Below, one piece after another: positions 8,550-18,558 of a DNA stretch of 64,000 bases (the stretch's first letter is position 1; every line of letters starts with the position of its first letter). The stretch is from Veillonellaceae bacterium (GTDB lineage Bacteria > Bacillota > Negativicutes > Veillonellales > Negativicoccaceae), in assembly GCA_022771805.1 (NCBI GenBank), contig JALELM010000003.1:94193-158192 (forward strand), written 5' to 3'. A program made the translations under genes and the position numbers. The notes under the pieces were generated by a model. It had not been told where the DNA came from. It saw only the letters and a program-made list of their open reading frames with translations, and did not search any database.

Positions 8550-11132
8550 TTATTCCAAGGTTTGTTCGATTTCTTCTTCCGTAAAGGCCTCGATGACGTC
8601 GCCTTCCTTGACGTCGCGGTAGCTTTCAATGGCAATCCCGCATTCGTAGCCTTCCGCCACTTCACGCACATCGTCTTTGAAGCGCCGCAGGGAAGCGATA
8701 TGTCCTTCGTGAATGACAATCCCGTCGCGAATAAGCCGCAGTGACGCGGAATTCGTGATCTTGCCTTCCGTTACGTACGAGCCGGCCACGATCACCCTCG
8801 GTGTCGGGATGACTTGCCGCACTTCCGCCCGACCGAGCACCAGTTCGCGGAACTTCGGCGCGAGCATCCCCTGCATCGCCATCTTCACGTCGTCGATCGC
8901 ATCGTAGATGACGCGATAGGTACGCATATCGACCTTTTCTTCTTCCGCAATCCGGCGCACCTGTGCATCCGGGCGAACGTTGAAGCCGATGATCAGCGCA
9001 TTGGCCGCCGAGGCGAGCATGATATCCGATTCGGAAATTGCGCCCACGCCCGCATGGACGATATCGATCCGGACTTCCGGATTCTTAATTCCTTCAAAGG
9101 ATTGGCGCAGTGCTTCGACGGAACCCTGTACGTCCGCTTTGCTGACGATGTTGAGGTTCTTGAGCTCGCCTTCCTTGATTTGGTTGAAAAGATCGTCCAG
9201 CGTGACTTTCTGCGCCCGGTTCTGTTCTTCGTATTTCTGCTTGGCGATGCGTTTTTCCGCGATCGAGCGCGCCCGGCGTTCGTCCATCGCATAGATCAGT
9301 TCGCCCGCCGGCGGTACTTCGGAAAGGCCGAGAATTTCGACCGGCGTGGACGGCTCGGCTTTTTTCACCGCATCGCCCGTGTCGCTGTTCATCGCCCGCA
9401 CGCGGCCGTATGCCGTACCGGCCACGATACCGTCGCCGATATGCATCGTCCCGTGCTGGATCAGCACCGTCACTACCGGGCCGCGGCCTTTATCCAGCTC
9501 CCCTTCGATAACGACACCGACCGCATCGCGATCCGGATTCGCTTTCAGTTCCAACACTTCCGCAACGAGCAGGATGTTTTCCAGCAAATCGTCGATGCCC
9601 ATGCTTTTTTTCGCGGAAACCGGCACCATAATGACATCCCCGCCCCAGTCTTCGGCGAGCAGGCCGTGTTCCGCCAATTGCTGCCGGATGTGATCCGGAT
9701 TTGCCGTCGGCTTATCGATTTTGTTAATCGCCACGACAATCGGCACCTTGGCCGCTTTGGCGTGGTTGATCGCTTCAATGGTCTGCGGCATGACCCCGTC
9801 GTCCGCCGCGACGACCAGTACCGCAATATCCGTGACTTGCGCCCCGCGCGCACGCATTGCCGTAAAGGCTTCATGCCCCGGCGTATCGAGAAAGACGATC
9901 TTCTTTCCTTCGTAGCGGATCCGGTATGCCCCGATATGCTGGGTAATGCCTCCCGCTTCGCGCGCCGTGACATTCGTCTTGCGGATGGTGTCGAGCAGCG
10001 ATGTCTTGCCGTGGTCGACATGACCCATGATGGTCACGACCGGCGGCCGCAGCTGCAAATCTTCCGGCGCATCGACGATTTCTTCGATTTCCGTATCGTC
10101 TTCTTCCGGTGGCAACTCCGTCAACGTAATGCCGTATTCGTCCGCCAGGAGCTCGATCGCATCCCGATCGACTTCCTGGTTGATGGTCGCCATAATCCCC
10201 AACAGCATCAACCGCTTGATTACATCGCCGACTTCCTTGCGGAAGAGTTCGGCCAATTCTTTGACCGTCACGCTCGGCGGCAAGGCTACTTCCGTCACGG
10301 CTTCCACTTCAGTCGTGCGCTCGTTGCGCTTATTGCGCTGCGACTTGGACTTGCGAATGGATTCCGCCAGCAACGAAGTGCCGCGCTCGCGGTTGCGGCG
10401 CTCCTCGTTACGATTGCGATTCCGCCGCTCGTTGCGCTTGCCGCGCTTCTGTTCCTTCTGCTCTGCCGCGGGCGCCGCCGCAACGCGTTCCTCACGCCGC
10501 GGTTGCCGTTCGGTTCGTTGCGACCGTTCGGTTCGTTGCGGTCGCTCTGCACCGCTTTCCTTGCGAGCCGGCCGCGCCGGGCGCTCCTTCTTTGCCTGTT
10601 GCGGTTTTTCCTGCCGCGGTTTTTCCTGTTTGTCGGCGGATTCTTTTGCCGGCTGCTTCGTTTGCGCCGCAGCTGCCGGTTTCGCCGGTTTCACCGGAGT
10701 TTCCTGCGCCGGAGCCGCCGCGACCTTCTGTTTCGGTGCGGCCGGTTTCGCTTCTGCGGCCGGTTTCGCTGCCGCTTTTGCCGGGGTCGCCGGTTTCGCG
10801 GCCGACTCTTTCTTGGCGGTTTCTTTCTTCGCCTGTTCTTCCCATTTGCGACCGCGACCGTCCGTCAAGAATTCTTCCTTCGGCTTGCCGGATTTCTGAT
10901 CGAAACGCACCGTACGCACCGGGCCGCGGCGGCGTTTCGCACCGCTTGCCGCCGGTGCTTTCACCGGTTCCGGAAGCGGCGCAAACGCACGCTCCAGTAC
11001 CGCCTGACCCGCTTCATCCACCGTGCTGGTATGACTGGATACCGTTACCTGATGTGCGCGCAGCGTTTCGATGATCTCCTTCGATTCTTTATTATATTTT
11101 TTTGCCAGTTCCCATACTCGAAGTTTCTGCAT
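8550..11132 (-). CDS. infB: Translation initiation factor IF-2
   Basis: This 860-residue GTPase joins initiator tRNA to the 30S subunit. The N-terminal IF2N domain (1-50) is followed by a low-complexity Ala/Lys/Pro and then Arg/Glu/Asn-rich linker (about 55-275), a second IF2N domain (about 285-340), and the G domain with GHVDHGKT (370-377), DTPGHEAF and NKID. EF-Tu-like and C-terminal initiator-tRNA-binding domains complete it. The linker is repetitive at DNA level, for example tandem TERSQRTER units near 201-210. It lies nine bases after ylxQ in the nusA operon. Confidence 0.97.
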   Translation of the reverse strand: MQKLRVWELAKKYNKESKEIIETLRAHQVTVSSHTSTVDEAGQAVLERAFAPLPEPVKAPAASGAKRRRGPVRTVRFDQKSGKPKEEFLTDGRGRKWEEQAKKETAKKESAAKPATPAKAAAKPAAEAKPAAPKQKVAAAPAQETPVKPAKPAAAAQTKQPAKESADKQEKPRQEKPQQAKKERPARPARKESGAERPQRTERSQRTERQPRREERVAAAPAAEQKEQKRGKRNERRNRNRNEERRNRERGTSLLAESIRKSKSQRNKRNERTTEVEAVTEVALPPSVTVKELAELFRKEVGDVIKRLMLLGIMATINQEVDRDAIELLADEYGITLTELPPEEDDTEIEEIVDAPEDLQLRPPVVTIMGHVDHGKTSLLDTIRKTNVTAREAGGITQHIGAYRIRYEGKKIVFLDTPGHEAFTAMRARGAQVTDIAVLVVAADDGVMPQTIEAINHAKAAKVPIVVAINKIDKPTANPDHIRQQLAEHGLLAEDWGGDVIMVPVSAKKSMGIDDLLENILLVAEVLELKANPDRDAVGVVIEGELDKGRGPVVTVLIQHGTMHIGDGIVAGTAYGRVRAMNSDTGDAVKKAEPSTPVEILGLSEVPPAGELIYAMDERRARSIAEKRIAKQKYEEQNRAQKVTLDDLFNQIKEGELKNLNIVSKADVQGSVEALRQSFEGIKNPEVRIDIVHAGVGAISESDIMLASAANALIIGFNVRPDAQVRRIAEEEKVDMRTYRVIYDAIDDVKMAMQGMLAPKFRELVLGRAEVRQVIPTPRVIVAGSYVTEGKITNSASLRLIRDGIVIHEGHIASLRRFKDDVREVAEGYECGIAIESYRDVKEGDVIEAFTEEEIEQTLE

Positions 11133-11141
11133 AGTTCCTCC

Positions 11142-11447
11142 TTACTCGTCCAACCGTTGTCGAATCGCCGCCGCCAGACCCGCATCCGTTACCAGAAGGG
11201 CTACCCGCCGGGCTTTCCCCACTGCCTGTCCCAGCTCTTCCGCCGTGCCGTGAACCAGGTACGGAATGTGTTCGCGTTTCGCCAAATGCTCATATTTCTC
11301 GCGATTGTTCCGGCCGCAATCCGCCGCAATGATGAGGAGGGCTCCGTCACCGCGCCGCAGGTATGTCTCCAATGTCGCATCACCCGATACGATCTTCCCT
11401 GCCCGCTGCGCCAACCCCAACAGCGACAATCCGCTCCCGCTCGTCAT
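11142..11447 (-). CDS. ylxQ: L7Ae/L30e family RNA-binding protein YlxQ
   Basis: This protein of 101 residues has the L7Ae fold: LSLLGLAQRAGKIVSGD at the start and a central LIIAADCGRNNREKYEHL segment. It probably binds K-turn RNA. The ATG at 11447 overlaps the ylxR stop in an ATGA arrangement, which decides the start over a longer open frame. Position between ylxR and infB is conserved in Firmicutes. Confidence 0.88.
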   Translation of the reverse strand: MTSGSGLSLLGLAQRAGKIVSGDATLETYLRRGDGALLIIAADCGRNNREKYEHLAKREHIPYLVHGTAEELGQAVGKARRVALLVTDAGLAAAIRQRLDE

Positions 11448-11704
11448 GACCGGGTTTCCGACAAACTTTCGTATACTTCTTTCGGGACGGCACGTTTGAG
11501 CGATCGTTCCAGACCGCGCGACTTGTAGGCTTTTTCCAGACACTCCCGTGACCGGCAGACATAGGCTCCGCGCCCCGGTGCCTTGCCGGTTTCGTCTTTG
11601 AAAATTCCCCCCGCCGCATTGGCGACAATACGCACCAATTCCCGTTTATCTTTTTGTTCGTTGCAGCCGATACACCGCCGCAACGGTACTTTTCTTACTT
11701 TCAT
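11444..11704 (-). CDS. ylxR: YlxR family protein (DUF448)
   Basis: The protein has 86 residues with the family signature RRCIGCNEQKDKRELVRIV near the N-terminus and the GRGAYVC motif in the middle; the two cysteine-containing loops are typical. Members bind nucleic acid and sit between nusA and infB. I prefer the ATG at 11704, eight bases after GGAG; a GTG at 11713 overlapping the nusA stop is also possible. Confidence 0.88.
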   Translation of the reverse strand: MKVRKVPLRRCIGCNEQKDKRELVRIVANAAGGIFKDETGKAPGRGAYVCRSRECLEKAYKSRGLERSLKRAVPKEVYESLSETRS

Positions 11705-11709
11705 ACGCC

Positions 11710-12840
11710 TCACTCCGCGTCCGTTGCAAATTCTTCACTCAATGCCTCTTCCGCATCGAATGCTTCCTCCGCCGCTTCGTCATCGTAGAAATCCTCGAAG
11801 CCTTCTTCTTCCGCCTGGGATTCGCTCTTGATGTCGATTTTCCAATTCGTCAGCTTGGCCGCCAAGCGGGCGTTCTGCCCCGCCTTGCCGATCGCCAGCG
11901 ACAGCTGGTAGTCCGGCACGATGACGTGCGATATTTTTTCGTCGTCCCAGACGCTGACCGAAACGACCTTCGACGGACTCAACGATTGGGCAATGTACAG
12001 CGCCGGGTCTTCATCCCAACGCACGATGTCGATCTTTTCGTCATGCAATTCATCGACGATCGCCTGCACGCGTTGTCCCTTCGGGCCGACACAAGCACCG
12101 ATCGGATCGACGTTGCCGTCCACCGAGTACACGGAAATTTTGGAGCGGGAGCCCGCCTCGCGTGCCACCGACTTGATTTCTACCGTACCGTCCTGGATTT
12201 CCGGCACTTCCAACTCGAAAAGGCGTTTCAAGAGCCCCGGATGTGTCCGCGACAGAATAATCTGCGGCCCTTTCGCCGTCTTTTTCACTTCGACGACATA
12301 GCATTTCAGACGCATCTTCGGGCGGTAGCGTTCCCCCGGGATCTGTTCCGTCAGCGGCAAGATGCCTTCCGTCTTGCCGAGACCGACGTAGACCGTTTTC
12401 GTGTCGATCCGCTCGATGATGCCCGTCAGGATATCTCCCTGGCGACCGATGAACTCATCATATATCGCATCGCGCTCCGCTTCCCGCAGTTTTTGAATCA
12501 TGACCTGCTTAGCCGTCTGCGCCGCCATGCGACCGAAGTTTTTCGGCGTCACGTCCAATTGGACGATATCGCCGAGTTCATACGCCGGATTGATCTCTTT
12601 CGCGTGCGCCAAACCAATTTCCAGATCCGGTTCCGCGACCTCTTCGACAACAGTCTTATTGGCATAGATTGTATAGGCGCCCGTTTCGCGGTTCAGCGTG
12701 ACGCGCGCTTCCGCCGCCGAGCCTGTTTCGCGTTTGTATGCGGTCAGCAATACCGCTTCCAACGAATCGAAAATAACGTCTTCCGACAGGCCCTTCTGTT
12801 CTTTCAGAAAATGTACTGCCTGCAATAACTCCTGGTTCAC
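11710..12840 (-). CDS. nusA: Transcription termination/antitermination protein NusA
   Basis: NusA binds RNA polymerase and nascent RNA and affects pausing and termination. The N-terminal domain (1-125) is followed by an S1 domain ([16 protein letters not shown]) and two KH domains ([12 protein letters not shown] and [13 protein letters not shown]), ending in an acidic tail. I place the start at a GTG at 12840, six bases after GGGAGG, because the protein then begins as the family usually does ([11 protein letters not shown]). A TTG at 12864 is open but overlaps rimP. Length 376. Confidence 0.94.
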   Translation of the reverse strand: MNQELLQAVHFLKEQKGLSEDVIFDSLEAVLLTAYKRETGSAAEARVTLNRETGAYTIYANKTVVEEVAEPDLEIGLAHAKEINPAYELGDIVQLDVTPKNFGRMAAQTAKQVMIQKLREAERDAIYDEFIGRQGDILTGIIERIDTKTVYVGLGKTEGILPLTEQIPGERYRPKMRLKCYVVEVKKTAKGPQIILSRTHPGLLKRLFELEVPEIQDGTVEIKSVAREAGSRSKISVYSVDGNVDPIGACVGPKGQRVQAIVDELHDEKIDIVRWDEDPALYIAQSLSPSKVVSVSVWDDEKISHVIVPDYQLSLAIGKAGQNARLAAKLTNWKIDIKSESQAEEEGFEDFYDDEAAEEAFDAEEALSEEFATDAE

Positions 12841-12853
12841 TTTATTCCTCCCG

Positions 12854-13315
12854 CTAAAACTCAAAATGCAGTCGCATCTGCGCGATTTGTTTTCGTTCCA
12901 ATTCCCATTCCCCGGCTTCGGTCGTCAAGCGGATTCGTCCGTCCTGTGTCAGACCGCCCAACTTCGCGGTAAACTCTTTTTTCCCTTCGTGCGCCGAGTA
13001 CAGTTTCACATCGACTTTCCGGCCGGTAAAGCGTTCTATGTCACGATCCTTTTTGATGATGCGATCCACCCCCGGTGAAGATACTTCCAGCAGGTAATTC
13101 TCCGCAATCGGATCCGCTTCGTCCAGCACCGCGCTGATCTGTTCGCTCAACCGACCGCAGTCGTCCAGATCGACACCGCCTTCTCTGTCAATGTAAACGC
13201 GCAAAAACCGATCGTGCTCGCGGACGTATTCCACATCGACGAGTTCCATGCCTGCCGCCTCAACCAATGGTGTAATCAGCTCTTCCACCTGTGCGGCAAT
13301 ACCTTTTTGTGCCAT
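12854..13315 (-). CDS. rimP: Ribosome maturation factor RimP
   Basis: This 153-residue protein is needed for 30S assembly. The recognisable N-terminal block is GMELVDVEYVREHDRFLRVYID, followed by LLEVSSPGVDR. It is the first gene of the rimP-nusA-ylxR-ylxQ-infB-rbfA-nrnA-truB-ribF operon and is preceded by GGAGGGGAGC. A strong promoter and a leader hairpin lie upstream. Confidence 0.94.
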   Translation of the reverse strand: MAQKGIAAQVEELITPLVEAAGMELVDVEYVREHDRFLRVYIDREGGVDLDDCGRLSEQISAVLDEADPIAENYLLEVSSPGVDRIIKKDRDIERFTGRKVDVKLYSAHEGKKEFTAKLGGLTQDGRIRLTTEAGEWELERKQIAQMRLHFEF

Positions 13316-13346
13316 ATGCTCCCCTCCTGTCCGGTTCGGATCATAG

Positions 13347-13370
13347 AAAAGAGTGAGCCGCAGCTCACTC
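13347..13370 (-). promoter_or_regulatory. Leader hairpin upstream of rimP-nusA operon (terminator-like)
   Basis: In the leader between the promoter and rimP the minus strand has a perfect 8-bp stem (GAGTGAGC and GCTCACTC, loop TGCG) followed by TTTTC. It could be an attenuator or a stabilising 5' hairpin. No protein-coding gene ends here. Confidence 0.6.
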
Positions 13371-13399
13371 CTCCTTTTTCCTCAATAATTTCTTTAGTT

Positions 13400-13428
13400 A
13401 TTATAGCATGTTCTCGTCCGCGTGACAA
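13400..13428 (-). promoter_or_regulatory. Sigma-A promoter of the rimP-ribF operon
   Basis: TTGTCA (13423-13428), a 17-base spacer and consensus TATAAT (13400-13405) on the minus strand. The predicted transcript has a leader of about 77 bases including the hairpin at 13351-13370. Confidence 0.9.
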
Positions 13429-13567
13429 GAATATCCTTGCCGCAATATTATTTCCCTTAGAATCTCCACAAATTTCGGCCGAAAACGGCATGTTTGTCTT
13501 CGGTTCATTTCGGGTTCATAATTTGTTCCAGCGCCCTCAGAAATGGTTCTATTTCTCCGTTTCCAAG

Positions 13568-13600
13568 CAAAAAGTCTCCCGTCCGCAGACGGGAGACTTT
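13568..13600 (-). terminator. Intrinsic terminator of the RND efflux operon
   Basis: A perfect 13-bp stem (AAAGTCTCCCGTC and its complement, four-base loop) lies immediately after the pump gene's stop, followed by a short T tract on the minus strand. Confidence 0.85.
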
Positions 13601-13603
13601 ACT

Positions 13604-16600
13604 TTATTTGCGGCGACGACTGCCGATTTTTTCTACGCTGACGAAGAGCATCGGAATGACGAAAATTCCCAATGCCGTCGCCGTCAGCATACCGAAGACG
13701 ACCGTCGTTCCCATTTCCGAACGTGCCGCCGAACCGGCGCCCGTTGAGAGCGCCAACGGCAGACAGCCCAGAATGAACGCAAACGAAGTCATCAAAATCG
13801 GCCGCAGACGAATTTTGGCCGCTTCCACCGCCGCCTGGGCGTAGTCCATGCCGTTATCGGCACGGATCTTCGCATATTCGACGATAAGAATGGCGTTCTT
13901 CGCCGCCAGACCGATGATCGTCAAGACGCCGATCTGGAAGTAGATATCGTTGTTGATATCGAAGAGCCAGCCGAAGAAGGCGACCCCCAAAACCCCTGTC
14001 GGCACGCTGAACATCACGGAGAACGGAACCTTCCAGCTTTCGTACAGCGCCGCCAATGCCAGGAATACGAAGAGGAACGCCAACAGCATGATGTACAGCA
14101 CCTGGTCGCCCGAACGGACTTCCTGCGCCGACTGATCGGCAAATTCGTAGCCGTAGCCGGTCGGTAACACTTCTTCCGCCGTTTCCTGCAATGCCTGCAA
14201 CGCCTGCCCCGAGCTGTAGCCCGTTGCGGCGGAACCGCCGATACGAATTGCCGGGTAGTTGTTATACCGCGTCGCAATCGCCTGCGAGCCCGCCTGCTTT
14301 ACGGTGATGAAGCTGCTCAACGGCAACATCGCCCCGTTGCTGCTGCGGACATGCAAATCCCGCAGGCTGTCCGTCGACATCCGGAAATCATGATCCGCTT
14401 CCGCCACTACCTTGAAGCTGCGGCCGAACGCGCTGAAATCATTGATCTCCATTCCGCCGTAAAAGACTTGCAGAGCAGAATAAATATCACTCAAGGATAC
14501 CCCCGCCTGTGCCGCCCGCTCCCGGTCGACATCGAATTGGTAGGAAGGCGTATCCAGTCGGAATGTCGTATACACACTCGCAATTTCCGGCCGCTGCTGT
14601 GCTTTTGCCAGGAAATTCTGCGCCACTTCGTTCATCGTTTCCACATCGTCCCCGCTGCGATTCTGCAGGTACAACGAGAAGCCGCCCGTCGAACCCAGAC
14701 CGGGAATCGGCGGCGGGTTCATCGCCACGATGTTCGCTTCCGGTGTCTGCGCGCCGAAGATAAACGCTTTCTTGATGTAGTTATCGATCTGCGCATCCTT
14801 GCTGTCACGCTCATCCCAGTGCTGCAGCTTGACAAAGGACATCGCCGCATTCTGTTTCGGGCCACCGGACAGGATATCAAAACCCGTTACGCCCATGATA
14901 CTTTCCACGGCCGGTTGCCCCTGCATGAACTCGGTGAATTTTTTGACCACATTATCCGTGCGCTGTGCCGTTGCACCTTCCGGTAATGTGATGGATGTTA
15001 TGAAATAGCCGTTATCTTCCGGCGGCACGAACGCGGTCGGCATTTGCATGAAAAAGAATGCCGCAATGCCGGCGACCGCCGCCAATGACGCGATCGCCAC
15101 GCCGAGCCGGTGGACGAACCGATCCAGCCAGGCGCCGTAACGTTCCGTCATCCGATCAAATCCGTCATTGAATTTGTGAAAGAACCGCTGCAGGCGCCCC
15201 TCCTCCGACAGCGATTCATGCTTCAGCATGGTCGCACACAGTGCCGGCGTCAGCGTCAGCGCCACAAATGCGGAGATCGCAACGGACACCGCAATCGTCA
15301 GAGCGAACTGCTTGTACAATACCCCCATGATACCGCCGAGGAATGCAACCGGTACGAACACGGCCGCCAATACGACCGCGATCCCGATAACCGGGCCGGA
15401 TACTTTTTCCATGGCGGCGACGGTGGCGTCAACGGGATTGAGCCTGTTGTAGCGCATTTCATACTCAACGGCTTCAATTACGACGATGGCGTCATCCACG
15501 ACCAGACCGATGGAAAGCACCATGGCAAACAAGGTCAGGGTATTGATCGTAAAGCCGAGGAACACAAAGGCGATGAAGGTCCCCAAAAGCGAAACCGGTA
15601 CGGCGATCATCGGAATGAGTGTCGCCCGCCAGTTCTGCAGGAACAGGAACACAATAAACAGTACCAGCAATAATGCTTCCACAAATGTATGCAATACCGC
15701 TTCCAGCGACGCGACAACGAATTCCGTGTTGTCAACGACGATGCGGTAGTCCATATCCGCCGGGAAGGTCTTGGCATCCCGCTCGAGCGCCTCCTTGATG
15801 GCGGCTACCGTTTCCAGCGCATTCGCCTCGCTGGTGAGCGAGAACGCGATCCCCACGACTTCTTCACCGTTGCCGCGGGCAATAAAGCCGTAGTCCCGCG
15901 AATCCAAATCGATGCGCGCCACATCACCCAGGCGCAACAGACTGCCGTCCGGATTGGTGCGAATCACTATCTTGGCAAATTCTTCGGGCTTTTCCAGCTG
16001 ACCGTCCACCGAAATCGAATACTGGTATTGCTGTGTCGACGGCGCCGGATTCAGACCGATCGAACCCGCGGCGGCGCGTTGGTTCTGCACCTGTACCGCG
16101 CCCAGCACGTCAGCGACCGCGACACCGTATTCCGACATCTTGGCCGGATTCAGCCAAATTCGCATCGCATAATCCGAGCCGAACTCGTTGACATTGCCGA
16201 CCCCCGGAATGGATTTCAATTCATCCATATAGTTCAGGCTGAAATAGTTCTTCAGAAAAGTCGGTGAATACGTCCCGTTCGGGCTGTATATATTGATGAC
16301 CAGCGCCATATCGCTGTTGGACTTCTGTATCGACAGGCCGAGCTGCCGCACGATGGACGGCAATTGCGCCTCCGCACGTGCCATGGCATTTTGTACCTGC
16401 ACGGCGGCCATATCCGGATCCGCATCCGAGTCGAATTGAATACTCAGGCTGTACGATCCGTTCGAAGAGCTGCTCGACATCATGCTTTCGAAATTATCGA
16501 TCCCGATGACCTGTTTTTCCAGCACTTCCGCCACCGATTCACTGATGACCGCCGCATCCGCTCCCGGATACTGCGCCGAAACCCGCACTTGCGGCGGGGC

Positions 16601-16714
16601 AATGGCCGGATAGCGGTCGATCGGCAGCGAGAACATGCAGAGCAGGCCGATAATGGAAATGATCAGCGTGACTACGATCGCAAAAATGGGTCGTCGAATG
16701 AAAAACTTAGACAC
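13604..16714 (-). CDS. RND multidrug efflux permease, HAE1 (AcrB/MexB-like)
   Basis: This inner-membrane proton-driven pump of 1036 residues exports drugs through a periplasmic adaptor and an outer-membrane channel. It starts FFIRRPIFA as usual, with TM1 at about 10-28. TM4 carries the proton-relay aspartates in GLVVDDAIVV, and TM10 the lysine in IIGLAAKNAILIVEYAK. Two large periplasmic loops with the porter pseudo-repeats are present. It follows the adaptor gene by 11 bases. No TolC-like gene is in this operon, so the outer-membrane partner must be encoded elsewhere. The substrate is not predictable. Confidence 0.95.
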   Translation of the reverse strand: MSKFFIRRPIFAIVVTLIISIIGLLCMFSLPIDRYPAIAPPQVRVSAQYPGADAAVISESVAEVLEKQVIGIDNFESMMSSSSSNGSYSLSIQFDSDADPDMAAVQVQNAMARAEAQLPSIVRQLGLSIQKSNSDMALVINIYSPNGTYSPTFLKNYFSLNYMDELKSIPGVGNVNEFGSDYAMRIWLNPAKMSEYGVAVADVLGAVQVQNQRAAAGSIGLNPAPSTQQYQYSISVDGQLEKPEEFAKIVIRTNPDGSLLRLGDVARIDLDSRDYGFIARGNGEEVVGIAFSLTSEANALETVAAIKEALERDAKTFPADMDYRIVVDNTEFVVASLEAVLHTFVEALLLVLFIVFLFLQNWRATLIPMIAVPVSLLGTFIAFVFLGFTINTLTLFAMVLSIGLVVDDAIVVIEAVEYEMRYNRLNPVDATVAAMEKVSGPVIGIAVVLAAVFVPVAFLGGIMGVLYKQFALTIAVSVAISAFVALTLTPALCATMLKHESLSEEGRLQRFFHKFNDGFDRMTERYGAWLDRFVHRLGVAIASLAAVAGIAAFFFMQMPTAFVPPEDNGYFITSITLPEGATAQRTDNVVKKFTEFMQGQPAVESIMGVTGFDILSGGPKQNAAMSFVKLQHWDERDSKDAQIDNYIKKAFIFGAQTPEANIVAMNPPPIPGLGSTGGFSLYLQNRSGDDVETMNEVAQNFLAKAQQRPEIASVYTTFRLDTPSYQFDVDRERAAQAGVSLSDIYSALQVFYGGMEINDFSAFGRSFKVVAEADHDFRMSTDSLRDLHVRSSNGAMLPLSSFITVKQAGSQAIATRYNNYPAIRIGGSAATGYSSGQALQALQETAEEVLPTGYGYEFADQSAQEVRSGDQVLYIMLLAFLFVFLALAALYESWKVPFSVMFSVPTGVLGVAFFGWLFDINNDIYFQIGVLTIIGLAAKNAILIVEYAKIRADNGMDYAQAAVEAAKIRLRPILMTSFAFILGCLPLALSTGAGSAARSEMGTTVVFGMLTATALGIFVIPMLFVSVEKIGSRRRK

Positions 16715-16725
16715 TTCGCCCTCCC

Positions 16726-17880
16726 TTACTGCGCCGCCGGTGCAGCTGCCGCCTTTTCAATATCCTCACGCGTGACCATTTGCGGCTGCACCGTCATGCC
16801 GTTCTGCGCTTTGACTTGCCCTTCCACGATTACGGTTTCACCGGCCTGCAAACCGTCCGTAACCACCACATAGGGGCCGAAATCCGCGCCGATCTGAACC
16901 GGCCGCTGTGTTACTTTATTTTCCGCATCCACGACGAGAATCATTTGCTTATCCAACAGCGGTTGCACCGCCTGCCGCGGTACCAGAACCGAATTTTTCG
17001 CAATTTCCGCAGCGGAAACCAGCCGCACGAACATTCCCGGCCGCAACAAGTGGTTCGGATTGTCGAAACGCGCTTTCACGCTGAACGAACCGCCGCCCGT
17101 CGCGCCCTGATCCACCGCCACTACGGAACCTTCCTGCGGGTATAACGACCCGTCCGAAAGCCGCAGCTGCAAATGATCGCCCCATTGCGAGTCATCCCGT
17201 TGCGCCATACGCAAATACTGCGCTTCCGTGATATCGAAGCGCACCAAGATCGGATCCGCGGCGGAAATCGTTACCAACGGTGTCTGACCGGCCGCGACAA
17301 AATTCCCGACGGGCAAATCGTCCAAACCGAGAATTCCGCTGAACGGTGCGCGAACAATCGTATCATCCACATTATCCGAAGCGATCGACGTCTGTGCTTC
17401 CTGCGCCTCGACCATTGCCCGATACTGATCAACCAAAGCCTGCTGGCGTGTAAATTCCTGCTCCGAAATCGCATCCTGAGCAATCAGGCTGCGATAGCGC
17501 TCCAAATCCTGCAACGCACTTTCATAGTTGGCTCGAGCCTGTGCAGTCTGCGCCCGCGCCGCTTCGTAGGAAGCGCGATACTGCCGCGAATCGATCCGGT
17601 AGAGAGCCTGCCCGGCTTCCACCCGTTCGCCGCCTTGGACGTATTTTTCAACAATATATCCCGTCACACGAGCGGCGATCGGCACCTCCTGATCCGCCGC
17701 GATACTGCCTGTATACTCTTCCCGCACGGGCGTATCCGAAGAAAATGCCGTAAACGTCCGTACCAATGTCGGCGGCGTTCCCTGCGTTCCCCCCGCAGCA
17801 CCTTTATCACTGCCGCAACCGACCAATGCCAGGATCCCGCAAAGCATTGCGATCATCCCGAGCCATATTCTTACTCGCAT
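16726..17880 (-). CDS. RND efflux periplasmic adaptor subunit (AcrA-like lipoprotein)
   Basis: A membrane fusion protein of 384 residues. The signal peptide ends in a lipobox, LVGC, at about residues 18-21, so the mature protein is a lipoprotein. Barrel-sandwich and alpha-hairpin parts follow (APFSGILGLDDLPVGNFV in the lipoyl-like domain; coiled-coil helices near 105-165). The start is the ATG at 17880 with GGAGGAGG upstream, one base after the tetR stop region. It bridges the RND pump and the outer-membrane channel. Confidence 0.93.
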   Translation of the reverse strand: MRVRIWLGMIAMLCGILALVGCGSDKGAAGGTQGTPPTLVRTFTAFSSDTPVREEYTGSIAADQEVPIAARVTGYIVEKYVQGGERVEAGQALYRIDSRQYRASYEAARAQTAQARANYESALQDLERYRSLIAQDAISEQEFTRQQALVDQYRAMVEAQEAQTSIASDNVDDTIVRAPFSGILGLDDLPVGNFVAAGQTPLVTISAADPILVRFDITEAQYLRMAQRDDSQWGDHLQLRLSDGSLYPQEGSVVAVDQGATGGGSFSVKARFDNPNHLLRPGMFVRLVSAAEIAKNSVLVPRQAVQPLLDKQMILVVDAENKVTQRPVQIGADFGPYVVVTDGLQAGETVIVEGQVKAQNGMTVQPQMVTREDIEKAAAAPAAQ

Positions 17881-17881
17881 A

Positions 17882-18445
17882 CTAGTCCTCCTCCGTCTTG
17901 GGTGCCGCACCCTGCCAAAGCATCCGGATCGCACCCTTCATCAATTCCTCATGCGCTGCTTCGTCGCCATGCCCCAAATGCAGACACATGGATTCCAAAA
18001 AAGTACCGTGCAGAACAAAAAAGAACACTTCCACATCTTCTTCGGCGAGTTCTCCCTGTCGGGCACACACGTGCAGATACTCTTTCAGTGCCCGCCGATC
18101 TTCTTCCCCCAGGCGTTCCAATTGCGCCCGTACTTGCGGATAACTCGCCACCAACTTCCAGGCCAGTTCACCCCGAATCAGCGGGTAGACGCGTGTCTGC
18201 GCCGTGAAATACCGTGTCAATTTTGTCGGCAGATCTCCATCACTTGCCAGCACCGCACGATACAAGTCCGACCAATCCCGCGCTTTGGCGAGCAATAAAT
18301 CCTCGACCAATTCTTCCTTCGATGAAAAATGCTCATACAGTGTACGCTTACTGATGTTCAGCCTTGCCGCCAAGGTGTCCATCGTAAATTGCGTGCCTGT
18401 TTCCGCAAGGACGGCCTCCGCCGCCGCCAAAATTCGTTCCTTCAT
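17882..18445 (-). CDS. TetR/AcrR family transcriptional regulator of the efflux operon
   Basis: The protein has 187 residues with an N-terminal TetR helix-turn-helix (ILAAAEAVLAETG, then LAARLNISKRTLYEHFSSKEEL, residues about 5-50) and a divergent ligand-binding C-terminal part. The start is the ATG at 18445 next to GGAGGAG. It is the first gene of the tetR-adaptor-pump operon, so it probably represses its own operon and is released by pump substrates. The promoter-embedded inverted repeat at 18506-18536 is a candidate operator. Confidence 0.9.
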   Translation of the reverse strand: MKERILAAAEAVLAETGTQFTMDTLAARLNISKRTLYEHFSSKEELVEDLLLAKARDWSDLYRAVLASDGDLPTKLTRYFTAQTRVYPLIRGELAWKLVASYPQVRAQLERLGEEDRRALKEYLHVCARQGELAEEDVEVFFFVLHGTFLESMCLHLGHGDEAAHEELMKGAIRMLWQGAAPKTEED

Positions 18446-18493
18446 TGCTCCTCCGTCAAATTCGGAAACTAAAAACTTTTTTACAGTACCAAA

Positions 18494-18522
18494 ATTATAA
18501 CAAAAGGCCCGTTTCTTGTCAA
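18494..18522 (-). promoter_or_regulatory. Consensus sigma-A promoter of the tetR-RND operon
   Basis: TTGACA (18517-18522), a 17-base spacer and TATAAT (18494-18499), a full consensus match. The -35 element lies in the loop and inner arm of the inverted repeat at 18506-18536. Confidence 0.92.
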
Positions 18523-18536
18523 TCAAGAAACGGGCC
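18506..18536 (-). terminator. 13-bp inverted repeat: terminator of the YhcH gene and/or TetR operator
   Basis: Perfect arms GGCCCGTTTCTTG and CAAGAAACGGGCC with a five-base loop are followed by TTTTG on the minus strand, 22 bases after the YhcH-family stop. It looks like an intrinsic terminator, yet it also covers the -35 region of the tetR promoter, the place expected for a TetR operator. Confidence 0.7.
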
Positions 18537-18558
18537 GATCAGGTCACCACTTTTTATT

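Noticed and set aside
10492..10560. Tandem DNA repeat with possible regulatory function
   Set aside because: It encodes the repetitive [13 protein letters not shown] linker of IF-2 and is explained by coding.
8814..11528. 904-codon plus-strand open frame opposite infB
   Set aside because: It is an antisense shadow caused by GC-rich coding bias; it mirrors the infB linker, has no ribosome site, and shows no family motif.
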